7,960 nucleotides of DNA from Thiomonas sp. (GCA_027443745.1 DAIAZB010000531.1:1-7960); one strand, 5' to 3'. Numbered from the stretch's first letter, positions 1 through 6,375 are shown. A program made the numbers and translations. The notes: generated by a model not told the origin, from the letters alone.

Positions 1-2
1 TC

Positions 3-2294
3 GCCACGAGCACAGACGCTGCAGGCTATACGCGCCGGTTCCATTACGACGCGCTCAATCGCGTGGTGTCCGTCAGCTATCCGGACCACACCTCCACTCG
101 GTACACGTGGAACCGCCTAGACCTCGTGGCCGTCACTGACCGCCAGGGCAACACCACCCACTACGGCTACGACGCCGAACGCAACCTCATCGCGGTCACT
201 GACCCGCTGGGCCACGTCACGCAGTACACCTACTACGCCAACGGCAAGCGCCACACGATGACCGATCCGAACGGGAACGGCACCACGTGGACGCGCGATC
301 TCGAAGGCCGGGTCATTGCCAAAACCTATGCCGATGGCAAGGGCACGACGTATGCATATGACGGCAGCAGTCGCCTGGTCAGTCAGACCGATGCACTGGG
401 GCAAAGCACGACCTACAGCTACGACCAGGCCGACCTGCTCACCGGGATACAGTACCTGCATGCCGTGAATCCCACAGCAGCGGTGTCCTACCACTATGAT
501 CCATACTATCGTCGCCTTGACAGCATGACGGATGGCTTAGGCAACAGCGCCTTCAGCTACGTGCCGGCCGGTCAGCCCGGCGCCCTAAAGCTGGCCAGTG
601 AGACGGGACCGTTCAGCGCGAACGACAGCGTGCAGTACGCTTACGATGCGTTGGGCCGTATCATCCAGCGCACCACCGATGTATCAATGAGCGATACCTA
701 CGATCCACTCGGTCGGCTGAGTGAAGAAACCAACCCGCTCGGCACCTTCCAGTACGGCTACCTCGGTGATACAAATCAGTTGACGTGGCGAACAGTGACG
801 ACGCCCTCCGGCCAGCTAGGTCTCGCGTTGAACATGGAGTACGAGTCCAACCGTGGCGACCGGCAGCTGCGCCGTCTGATGTACCTGGACGTCAAGGGGC
901 GGCGGCTGGAGGCCTTGCAGGAATATGCCCACAGTCCCGAGCATCTGCTGACTGCTGCCAACCGCGTGGGGCCGTGGCTGCGTGACGGGCACGAGGGTGA
1001 CGGCGATCACGATGGTCGAACCGTCGACGACGACGCGGCACTGGTGGCGATGCAAGATCCAGATCACGATCACGATCACGACGGCTGGGGCCATGACGGT
1101 CATGGCGGCTGGGGCGACGAGGGTGGTGACCGCGGCGACAACGAACGCTACCGCTACGATGCGGCCTACCGGCTCACGGACATACAGGCCGATGATCGGA
1201 ATGCCGGCCGCTTCGACTACGACGCGATGGGCAATCTACTGAAAGTGAGCGGTAAGTCGAGTTCGTTCACGGCCACCGCCAACGCATTGAACCAGCTTGG
1301 TACGGTTAACGGGATGTCTTGGCAGTACGATGCAGATGGCAACCTGATCGACGACGGCGCGCATCAGTATGCATGGGATGCAGCCGGTCACCTGATTAGC
1401 CAGACCGATGTCGCCACCGGCGAAGTTACCTACTACAGCTACGACGGATTGGGGCGGCGTCTAACGATCAGCCGCCAGAACGGCACTGCAAGCATGCAAG
1501 CTCGGTACCTGTGGTGCGGGTCGTCAGTCTGTCAAATGCGTGATGGCAACGACGCGGTAGCGGCAGACTTTTTCGATCAAGGTGAAGCCCGCGGAGCGCA
1601 ATCGCTTTATTACGTGCGCGACCAACTGGGTAGTGTGATCGGAGTGGCCGATGCCAAAGGAAAAGTGCTGGGTGCCACGCACTATGACGCCTATGGTGTA
1701 GCAACACAGGTACGGGGCCTGCAGTCCGATTATGGGTATGCTGGGATGCTGCGCGATCCTGGATCGAGCCTGTACCTGACGCTGTATCGTGCGTACGATC
1801 CGGCGGTGGGACGCTGGCTCAGTCGTGACCCGCTGGGAGAGCTTGGCGGCAAGAACATCTATGCCTATGTCGAGGATAACCCGATGGGCTACATAGATCC
1901 TCTCGGTTTGGCCCTCACGCCAGCACAACAAGCGGCCGTTGCTGCAGCAGCGCGAGATTGGTCCAACTCCCATGTGCCCTACGTCTTTGGTGGAACAACC
2001 AAGAAAGGTGCCGACTGTTCCGGCGCGGTATCCAGCATTTTTGCTCAAGCGGGTATCAACATTGGCAGGATGACCAGTGGGGAGTTCAAGCACAGTCCAT
2101 TGTTCAGTCCGGCAACAGGGGCGCCGCAGGTAGGCGATGTTGGTGTCTACCCAGGGCATGTCGATCTTTATGGTGGCGATACTGGCCCCGGTAAGGACGT
2201 GTGGAGCGCGTACCACACCGGGGGGCCGGTGTTCGGGCCGGCTAACAGTTCATGGTTTGGTACACCGACTTGGTATCGGTACAACGGGCCATAG
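3..2294 (+). CDS. Rhs/YD-repeat polymorphic toxin with NlpC/P60-like C-terminal domain (5' end outside window)
   Basis: Seen: the frame is already open at the left edge, so the N-terminus (usually PAAR or another delivery module) is missing. Many YD-type repeats follow, such as YDALNR, YDAERN, YDGSSR and YDALGR. The conserved Rhs core lies at about 1606-1910 (YYVRDQLGS, YDAYG, YDPAVGRWLSRDPLG, NIYAYVEDNP) and ends in DPLGL at 1896-1910. In the family the core folds as a hollow shell and an aspartyl autoprotease frees the tip just after DPxGL. The tip (1911-2291, about 127 residues) has a DCSGAV motif with Cys at 2016-2018 and a GHVDLYGG motif with His at 2157-2159, the arrangement of NlpC/P60 cysteine peptidases or amidases that cut peptidoglycan. 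The third catalytic residue is not certain; the His in SAYHTGG is a candidate. An Asp/His/Gly-rich insert interrupts the repeats at 984-1142. Inferred: an antibacterial cell-wall effector delivered by a type VI or similar system, paired with the gene 15 bases downstream. Rhs identity is near certain; the tip's activity is likely. Confidence 0.93.
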   Translation, partial: ATSTDAAGYTRRFHYDALNRVVSVSYPDHTSTRYTWNRLDLVAVTDRQGNTTHYGYDAERNLIAVTDPLGHVTQYTYYANGKRHTMTDPNGNGTTWTRDLEGRVIAKTYADGKGTTYAYDGSSRLVSQTDALGQSTTYSYDQADLLTGIQYLHAVNPTAAVSYHYDPYYRRLDSMTDGLGNSAFSYVPAGQPGALKLASETGPFSANDSVQYAYDALGRIIQRTTDVSMSDTYDPLGRLSEETNPLGTFQYGYLGDTNQLTWRTVTTPSGQLGLALNMEYESNRGDRQLRRLMYLDVKGRRLEALQEYAHSPEHLLTAANRVGPWLRDGHEGDGDHDGRTVDDDAALVAMQDPDHDHDHDGWGHDGHGGWGDEGGDRGDNERYRYDAAYRLTDIQADDRNAGRFDYDAMGNLLKVSGKSSSFTATANALNQLGTVNGMSWQYDADGNLIDDGAHQYAWDAAGHLISQTDVATGEVTYYSYDGLGRRLTISRQNGTASMQARYLWCGSSVCQMRDGNDAVAADFFDQGEARGAQSLYYVRDQLGSVIGVADAKGKVLGATHYDAYGVATQVRGLQSDYGYAGMLRDPGSSLYLTLYRAYDPAVGRWLSRDPLGELGGKNIYAYVEDNPMGYIDPLGLALTPAQQAAVAAAARDWSNSHVPYVFGGTTKKGADCSGAVSSIFAQAGINIGRMTSGEFKHSPLFSPATGAPQVGDVGVYPGHVDLYGGDTGPGKDVWSAYHTGGPVFGPANSSWFGTPTWYRYNGP
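984..1142 (+). repeat. Asp/His/Gly-rich low-complexity insert inside the Rhs YD-repeat region
   Basis: The 53 codons from 984 to 1142 encode 16 Asp, 13 Gly and 7 His, including DPDHDHDHDGWGHDGHGGWG. At the DNA level there is a short tandem hexanucleotide, GATCAC, with about 3.5 copies at 1062-1082. Normal YD repeats resume right after it (YRYDAAYRLTD), so the reading frame and the protein remain intact. The composition would suit divalent-metal binding, but no defined motif is present and this is inference. Confidence 0.8.
1911..2291 (+). other. C-terminal toxin tip of the Rhs protein, NlpC/P60-like
   Basis: This is the variable region after the DPLGL cleavage motif. It starts ALTPAQQAAV, then has a helix leading to VPYVFGG, a typical lead-in to the catalytic Cys in NlpC/P60 folds (compare the common PYxxGG motif). 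Next come ADCSGAVSSIFAQAGI, with the nucleophilic Cys at the helix start, and VGDVGVYPGHVDLYGG, with the catalytic His on a strand. Family knowledge: these enzymes cleave peptide or amide bonds in murein. The domain is short and has no signal peptide of its own, which fits release from an Rhs shell into a target's periplasm. A CHAP-like amidase is an alternative reading of the same Cys/His layout. Confidence 0.75.
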
Positions 2295-2297
2295 GCC

Positions 2298-2303
2298 AGG
2301 AGA
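2298..2303 (+). promoter_or_regulatory. Shine-Dalgarno site of the candidate immunity gene
   Basis: AGGAGA sits six bases before the ATG at 2310, in the 15-base gap after the rhs stop codon. It fixes the start and implies that the two genes share a transcript. Confidence 0.75.
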
Positions 2304-2309
2304 AATTAC

Positions 2310-2711
2310 ATGCGACAGCTTCTTGCTGCGGCGTTTGTTCTCGTTGCATCTACGGCATGTGCAACTCCCCCCCCTTGCCACGGCGTGATCCGCAGTCTGA
2401 GTGATGCGCGCAAGGCAGCTTTGGCGCCTGCAATAGCTGAGCAACTGCACGTTCACAAAGTTGATGTACTACAGTCTTTTCAAGTTGGGACATGGGACAT
2501 CATTTACGTCGATACGCATCAGTCTGACGAGGCGTTTTTGTTTTATGCGCATGACCCTCTTACTAGCCACTACATCACGCTGTGGAGTGGTGCCGCTATG
2601 CGTAATGAAGAGCAAAGTATTAAAGCCTGGACGATCAAAAATGCTCCGGGCATACCAGTGAAACTCGCTAGTTGTTTTGCGTGGCACGTTACAAAGAACC
2701 GTGATCGGTGA
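2310..2711 (+). CDS. Small exported protein, candidate immunity protein for the Rhs NlpC/P60 tip
   Basis: Seen: a 133-residue protein beginning MRQLLAAAFVLVASTACATPPPC, with a short basic start, a hydrophobic core and an AxA-type cleavage site (A16-C17-A18). A lipoprotein signal ending at C17 is less likely, because the residues before it (S-T-A) make a poor lipobox. The mature part would keep C23 and C122, which could form a disulfide. The start has a good ribosome binding site, and the gene begins 15 bases after the rhs stop. Inferred: toxins acting on peptidoglycan need a periplasmic antidote, and the gene immediately after an rhs toxin tip usually encodes it. Size, export and position all fit. 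I do not recognise a named family, so the immunity role rests on context. An independent periplasmic protein remains possible. Confidence 0.8.
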   Translation: MRQLLAAAFVLVASTACATPPPCHGVIRSLSDARKAALAPAIAEQLHVHKVDVLQSFQVGTWDIIYVDTHQSDEAFLFYAHDPLTSHYITLWSGAAMRNEEQSIKAWTIKNAPGIPVKLASCFAWHVTKNRDR

Positions 2712-2776
2712 CCAGGGGTAGCCAATATCATCGCCGACCAGCATTCTTCGTCAGAGGAAGTTAAATCACGGCTCCC
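2712..2776. other. Short gap after the immunity gene
   Basis: No gene, no convincing terminator hairpin with a T-run and no repeat was seen here. Confidence 0.5.
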
Positions 2777-3028
2777 TTACTCCGCGCCCCGGCCGTCCTG
2801 GTCAACGCACGAAGCACAAGAGCCCCAGGGCGTCTCTTGAAGGCCATACGGATCTCGTAGCCCTGCGTAGCGACGGACGCTGGTCGCCCGCTGCACGATC
2901 GCCAAGCGCCAGGCAATCGTAAGCTGTTGTGTCACAAGCTGGTGTTGTGTGCCATCCGCGGTGGCGTGGTCAATAGATTGTGCTGCCATCGAAGGGTTCG
3001 CCGGGAGGCGAACCCAACGTGTCAGCAT
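2777..3028 (-). CDS. Possible small hypothetical protein
   Basis: Seen: an 83-residue minus-strand ORF from ATG (3026-3028) to TAA (2777-2779). It has a GAGGG ribosome binding site seven bases before the ATG, and codon choice looks like coding sequence. The protein starts MLTRWVRLPANPSMAAQSID and is moderately basic, with no membrane segment or motif that I recognise. The frame stays open upstream to 3232, but that part overlaps the transposase scrap on the other strand and has no good start. It may be a genuine small gene or the residue of a longer one cut by the mobile-element debris beside it. Confidence 0.35.
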   Translation of the reverse strand: MLTRWVRLPANPSMAAQSIDHATADGTQHQLVTQQLTIAWRLAIVQRATSVRRYAGLRDPYGLQETPWGSCASCVDQDGRGAE

Positions 3029-3044
3029 GACCGCACCCTCACGA

Positions 3045-3244
3045 CAACCCTGGCTTGTTGGCAACTGGTTGAAAAAGCCGCCCTGGAAGCGCGTGCCGTT
3101 CTCGTCTGGCGCTGCACCGCGCCTGCTGGCCGCGCAGCTTCTCAAGCGCCCTCGCTCTTCCGTCGCGTGGGCCGGGCTCACTACCAGTGTCGCGCCTGCC
3201 GCCATCAGACGACGCAGATCGGCGGTACCCACTGGTCAAATTGA
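3045..3244 (+). pseudogene. Remnant of an IS1595-like transposase N-terminus (zinc ribbon)
   Basis: Seen: in the frame ending at the stop 3242-3244, codons 3173-3229 read GRAHYQCRACRHQTTQIGGT. Family knowledge: IS1595-group transposases (ISXo5 type) start with a zinc ribbon whose second half reads roughly YQCRACRHQTSLxAGT, followed by a catalytic DDE domain. Only the second CxxC half is clear here. The first CPxC half is missing or scrambled, although upstream pieces such as VEKAALEAR and, in another frame, CWPRSF, hint at the usual lead-in. A stop follows at once and no DDE domain is present. The similarity is judged by eye and rests on about 20 residues; the 5' limit is a guess. Confidence 0.4.
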
Positions 3245-3492
3245 TGGCGAAGCTGGCTAGCTTGCTCGCCGGAAATGGTCATCTTAGGTGGCAACGGCTG
3301 GTCATTTCGGTGGCAATACGCACCAATTTGCCCGTGCGCATACGAAAAGATGATGTCGCCCGGTCGGACGAGCTTCATGTTCTCGTAGGTCTGGTTGAAG
3401 GCGCCGTTCGTGTTTCGATAGGGCGACCACAGGTAGCCGCCACGAATTTCGTGGTCGCGCGTCTGCTTGTGGTTGACCCACCAAAAAGCCAT
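3205..3492 (-). pseudogene. Truncated N-terminus of an HNH-endonuclease-type protein
   Basis: Seen: from ATG at 3490-3492 the minus strand encodes MAFWWVNHKQTRDHEIRGGY, then YLWSPYRNTNGAFNQTYENM and RPGDIIFSYAHGQIGA, 58 residues in all, down to 3319. A purine-rich site (GGGAGAG) lies just before the ATG; a start 22 codons further upstream is possible but has no support. Family knowledge: proteins with this opening usually continue through an EVE/SRA-like head into an HNH nuclease domain. Here the similarity ends at 3319, where IS21-like repeats take over. The frame then runs through them as unrelated sequence (YCHRNDQPLPPKMTISGEQA and onward) and stops at 3205. No nuclease residues remain, so the gene should be dead. 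Family assignment is from memory of the N-terminal pattern. Confidence 0.6.
3232..3318. repeat. Three spaced repeats resembling an IS21-family terminal repeat cluster
   Basis: Seen: three related units in the same orientation, CTGGTCAAATTGATGGC at 3232-3248, ATGGTCATCTTAGGTGGCAA at 3275-3294 and CTGGTCATTTCGGTGGCAAT at 3298-3317, all of the form TGGTCAnnTT(n)GGTGGCAA. Family knowledge: IS21-like elements carry several short direct repeats of this kind at each end, bound by the IstA transposase. No istA or istB coding sequence is present beside them, so this would be an orphan end. The cluster stops exactly where the truncated gene at 3319-3492 begins. Confidence 0.5.
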
Positions 3493-3558
3493 CCGGCTCT
3501 CTCCCTGTGCCCAGGTTAGCCAAAATCGCTTCCGGTGTGCGCGCTCGCACCCGGGCAA

Positions 3559-3734
3559 ACCTGCGTCGGAATCGATGGCCGGCCCGGCCTTGAACCAGCG
3601 GTTGCCCCTGGAAAACTCAGCCGAACAAGCACTTTTGCTCTATTCGGTCCGTTCAATCGCCCATCAGCGGCACAACCTACGTCTAGTGATCCCCCAACAT
3701 ATCCCAAACGCCGCATGTCGCGGCCATTGTCCTT
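3559..3734. other. Intergenic region between divergent genes
   Basis: This stretch separates the truncated minus-strand gene from the plus-strand gene that follows, so promoters in both directions are expected. I could not pick convincing -35/-10 pairs. No repeat or RNA gene was seen. Confidence 0.4.
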
Positions 3735-3736
3735 GT

Positions 3737-3741
3737 GGAGG
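3737..3741 (+). promoter_or_regulatory. Shine-Dalgarno site that decides the start at 3750
   Basis: GGAGG lies eight bases before the ATG at 3750, two before an ATG at 3744, and overlaps the reading that starts with GTG at 3735. The spacing favours 3750. Confidence 0.55.
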
Positions 3742-3749
3742 ATATGGGT

Positions 3750-4547
3750 ATGGGAGCAAAGCGGTCATGGACTGGGGAACCCTCACGTGTTTCGAATGAA
3801 AACACCCCGACGAGCTACTTCAAGTTTCCGCTTAGTTGTCACCGTGATGGTGAATCAGTGGATGCCCGCTCGCGCCACCTCGGGAGGGAGCTAGTCTTGA
3901 TAGGCGCGATGATCAACAGCCTAGAGAAGACGTTTGGAAGCGCGGTTGTTGCAACCTCAATTGCTGATTCGTACATCCTAGTTACCATAAGGGTGGATCA
4001 CCGTGAGGGTCTGTTCAGTGGTCCAACCATCTGGGAAAACGTGCAACAAACTTCTCGGGAACTCGACGCCAACGTCGCTACAGGTGCGCCAAGACCTCAT
4101 CGTGTCGCGCTACATGACGACACGCTTTTGCTTCTTTTGAAGCAGATCTCCAAAAATTGCCGCACAGGCGAAGTATCTCCACCGATACTCGTTGATGAAG
4201 CTGGTGATCACACGATGCCTGTGCTTGACCCACAGGTTTTTGATGAGCCAAGCTCGTCAAAGGCTAAGGAGCTCGTGGATTCTTTCCAGGTGACAGGCGG
4301 CTGCCTGAGCAAGAGTGGACGAGTAAGCCTCAAGCTTGATCACGATTCGGTCTGGGCCGAACTGAATTTCGCTTTGGAGGAGGAGGCTTCCGGCTGGACG
4401 CTTGCAGCGCTGCAGAACGGTGTGTGGATCGACGGCAAGGTGGTTCAACATGACAATGGCATTTGGCAGCTTCAGGACGGCGCCAAAGTCGTCACTCATC
4501 CCACGCTGCTCATGGACGACGCAAGCGTTGACGAAGCAACCAAATAG
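3750..4547 (+). CDS. Hypothetical protein, 265 residues
   Basis: Not recognised. The chosen start is ATG 3750 (MGAKRSWTGEP), because GGAGG at 3737-3741 is spaced correctly for it; GTG 3735 and ATG 3744 are alternatives. The protein is soluble-looking, with no signal peptide or membrane segment. The first half has alternating hydrophobic stretches (GRELVLIGAMINSLEKTF, SYILVTIRV). The middle has a leucine run (DTLLLLLKQISKNC). The last third looks rich in beta strands (GRVSLKLDHDSVWAELNF, NGVWIDGKVVQHDNGIWQL). It ends with an acidic tail, DDASVDEATK. Its 3' end overlaps the convergent minus-strand gene by 52 bases. Neighbours are mobile-element debris and another orphan, so it is likely horizontally acquired cargo. 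No function is proposed. Confidence 0.75.
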   Translation: MGAKRSWTGEPSRVSNENTPTSYFKFPLSCHRDGESVDARSRHLGRELVLIGAMINSLEKTFGSAVVATSIADSYILVTIRVDHREGLFSGPTIWENVQQTSRELDANVATGAPRPHRVALHDDTLLLLLKQISKNCRTGEVSPPILVDEAGDHTMPVLDPQVFDEPSSSKAKELVDSFQVTGGCLSKSGRVSLKLDHDSVWAELNFALEEEASGWTLAALQNGVWIDGKVVQHDNGIWQLQDGAKVVTHPTLLMDDASVDEATK

Positions 4548-5467
4548 TTGTGCAGCCAAGTCATAGCGAAAACCCACCGGCAGGCGCTCGCCGGTGAGTT
4601 ATGGCGGTCGCGCACGTTGGCCGCGACTACTGAAGCGCCAAGCAGAAGGCCGCTACCATTTCCCCCGTCCTTGAAGATCAGATTGATGCTTGTTTTCTCC
4701 AGCAGCATGCGTGCTGCCTCGCATTCCTGATCGTCCGCTAGGTGCAGCACGGCATCGGCGCCGTCGACGACGTCAAGATGACCGTCACGCGCCCACACAC
4801 ATGAGAGCTTCCTGAGCCACTCTTCGGGCGACTGATCAAGCAGGGCGAACAGCTTGTCGGTGCCGTTCAGGTGCCGAGTGGCGCGCATGAGTGTTGTCAC
4901 ACGCTGGATTTCTGGTACCAGCCATGGCACCGCGCCCGTTTGTCGCGCCAGGGAGCATATGCCTTGGTCAAGTCGATCGGCCTGCACATCGGAAAGGCCG
5001 CACCGGAGCCTAGCCTCCGCACGGTCGCCGGTTCGTTGCAACAGGCGTGCGAAGCGGTCGATGTGAGCAGGCATTAAGGGCGTATGGCGTGACAACAGGG
5101 GCGCGGTGGTGATGAACCCATCAGCCGCCTTCGCCACCGGAACTTCCAGAGCGTCAAAGACGGTGCCGAAGAAGTACTCTTTTGTCCTGCCGCGTTGCTT
5201 GTGCCACTTCATATCTAATGGCGTCGCGCGCAGATGCGTTGCGGCCAATACCTCAGCACGGTCGGGTCGCCCGGCTACTTCCAGATAGGTGTGAAGAGGC
5301 ACGGCGGCATCGTGAACATAGTGACTGAGCGGAATCAGGATGTCCGCTTCGCCCGACGCGTGAAGGGCGCGATAGACGGCGCGCGCGGTTGGCGTGGGCG
5401 CGTCCTGAACATCCCTCAACCGTTGCGTCATGCGGTGTTTCCGCAGCCAATAGGCGCGCGCGTCCAC
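4496..5467 (-). CDS. Hypothetical protein with ankyrin-like repeat, 323 residues
   Basis: Seen: a long minus-strand frame from GTG (5465-5467) to the stop at 4496-4498. An ATG at 5469-5471 is out of frame, so GTG is the likely start; GGTGG a few bases upstream is a weak ribosome site. There is no signal peptide or membrane segment. Residues 235-268 read DGADAVLHLA, then ECEAARMLLEK, INLIFKDGGNG, and LLLGA recurs 34 residues after LHLA. That is the spacing and pattern of an ankyrin repeat. Weaker echoes lie near residues 55-86 (VPLHTYLEVAGRPDRAEVLA, ATPLDM) and 129-147. Inferred: an ankyrin-type protein-binding scaffold; partner unknown. Only one repeat is reasonably clear, so a generic helical protein is the alternative. 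The last 30 or so residues look less like a natural C-terminus and overlap the opposite gene. Confidence 0.65.
   Translation of the reverse strand: MDARAYWLRKHRMTQRLRDVQDAPTPTARAVYRALHASGEADILIPLSHYVHDAAVPLHTYLEVAGRPDRAEVLAATHLRATPLDMKWHKQRGRTKEYFFGTVFDALEVPVAKAADGFITTAPLLSRHTPLMPAHIDRFARLLQRTGDRAEARLRCGLSDVQADRLDQGICSLARQTGAVPWLVPEIQRVTTLMRATRHLNGTDKLFALLDQSPEEWLRKLSCVWARDGHLDVVDGADAVLHLADDQECEAARMLLEKTSINLIFKDGGNGSGLLLGASVVAANVRDRHNSPASACRWVFAMTWLHNYLVASSTLASSMSSVG
4575..4596. other. Small hairpin inside the 3' part of the minus-strand gene
   Basis: CACCGGC at 4575-4581 pairs with GCCGGTG at 4590-4596 around an eight-base loop. Read on the minus strand it is followed by GGGTTTT, a weak terminator look. 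However, it lies before the minus-strand stop, so its role is doubtful. Confidence 0.25.
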
Positions 5468-5813
5468 CCATAGCCACCAGAAACCTCAGTAATATCAAGG
5501 CTTTATTTCTGGGCCGCGGTTCGTCGCTGATCAGCATAACCTTGAAAAATCAATAGGTTACGAACGTCTGCGCCCCGCACGCCCGTTGGCAGGGGTTTTT
5601 ATCCCTTTCGGGGTCTGTCAGAGGATCGCGCATCGTGACCGAAGCCGACCGGTGAGGCCGCGTCGCGGCGCGATCCGTGCCATTCGTGTGCCCCCAAAAA
5701 CTATCACATTCCGCCCTTGCCACAGCACGCTGGCCCGCGGCGCACGACCCCAGACGGGTGGATTTGGATCGAGGTAAATAGCAAGCCTGGCACCGTCTTT
5801 CCACTGTTGACGC
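5468..5813. other. Region without a supported gene
   Basis: The part next to 5467 is AT-richer (5483-5560) and should hold the promoter of the minus-strand gene, but no clear -35/-10 pair could be chosen. From about 5570 the sequence is GC-rich. Short frames exist on both strands, but none has a good start and ribosome site. A plus-strand run near 5746-5810 (DGWIWIEVNSKPGTVFPLL) looks coding-like and may be a scrap of the decayed gene that follows. Confidence 0.4.
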
Positions 5814-6273
5814 GTGCTGGCGGGCCTATGGCGTCGTCGCGAGACGGTGTACGTCACCTTGCCGTCGCCGTTCGACCGGGAGGGGGCGACCGTGCTGCGC
5901 GTACCTGCGATGGTGTCCGATCCGGGGTCGGAGGACGCGTACCTCGCCGAGGTCATGCTCAAGTTATCGGTCGGCGTGGATCCCAATGAGGTCATGCTGA
6001 TCCGGTGTGCGTCCCGTGCGCTGAGGGACGCCCTGGTAGAGCGAGTGCTGGCGTCGCGGGAAGACCGCGACGATCCAGGGATGGACGGCGACCTCGCCGG
6101 AGCCGGGCGGGGTATTGGAAAAACGTGGTGCCGAGCCGGTGCCCGATCCTGGCGGGGTCGCCAATGCCGGCGGAAGGTGTGCACCTGCCGGGGCGGCAGT
6201 GTTCGAGCGTGGAGATCGTGAGGTCGCCGTTCGGGTGCCTTCAGATGCGATCGCGGAGATGCGTTCGAAGTAG
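5814..6273 (+). pseudogene. Frameshifted hypothetical gene
   Basis: Seen: from GTG 5814 (or GTG 5847, VYVTLPSPFD) the frame has strong coding character through VMLKLSVGVDPNEVMLIRC and ALRDALVERVLASREDRDDPG, up to about 6080. It then turns into Cys/Arg/Trp-rich sequence and stops at 6221. In the frame one base over, coding-like sequence takes up from 6091: TSPEPGGVLEKRGAEPVPDP, later FERGDREVAVRVPSDAIAEM, stopping at TAG 6271-6273. Joining the two gives a plausible acidic, soluble protein of about 150 residues. Inferred: one gene broken by a single-base insertion or deletion between about 6060 and 6100, or a sequencing error. The family is not recognised. Confidence 0.5.
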
Positions 6274-6312
6274 TGTCGGCCATCGGTGGGGTGGTGGTTG
6301 TGGGCTGTCCCA

Positions 6313-6375
6313 TGAGCCGAATATGGGGCATAATTAGCTCATATCATGAGCCGAATGGTGGATTTAATCGGCTCA
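6313..6375. promoter_or_regulatory. TGAGCCGA direct and inverted repeats, putative operator of the fic gene
   Basis: TGAGCCGAAT occurs at 6313-6322 and again at 6347-6356, 34 bases apart. AATCGGCTCA, the inverted copy with one mismatch, lies at 6366-6375. A half-related TTAGCTCA at 6334-6341 makes a further small inverted repeat with ATGAGC at 6346-6351. CATAAT at 6329-6334 is a possible -10 element lying between copies. Such clusters typically bind a dimeric repressor. The winged helix at the C-terminus of the Fic protein downstream is the obvious candidate (inference). Confidence 0.5.

Noticed and set aside
1524..2216. Long minus-strand frame opposite the 3' part of rhs
   Set aside because: The plus strand carries recognisable Rhs core and NlpC/P60 motifs here. 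The opposite frame is a by-product of high GC and shows no domain.
4257..4577. 106-codon minus-strand frame that looks coding-like at its start (GFRYDLAAQLF)
   Set aside because: Most of it lies opposite the 265-residue gene, which has the better start and codon use. It would also need a second overlapping gene on the same strand.
4575..4596. Hairpin as terminator of the minus-strand orphan
   Set aside because: It lies upstream of that gene's stop codon, so it cannot be a simple terminator unless the gene really ends earlier.
5593..5625. GGGGTTTTTATCCCTTTCGG looks somewhat like a CRISPR repeat
   Set aside because: There is only one copy in the window, with no regularly spaced second repeat and no cas gene.
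5618..6331. 237-codon minus-strand frame
   Set aside because: Its translation is Arg/Ser/Pro/Thr-rich with no motif. It lies opposite a plus-strand stretch with better coding character and has no convincing ribosome site.
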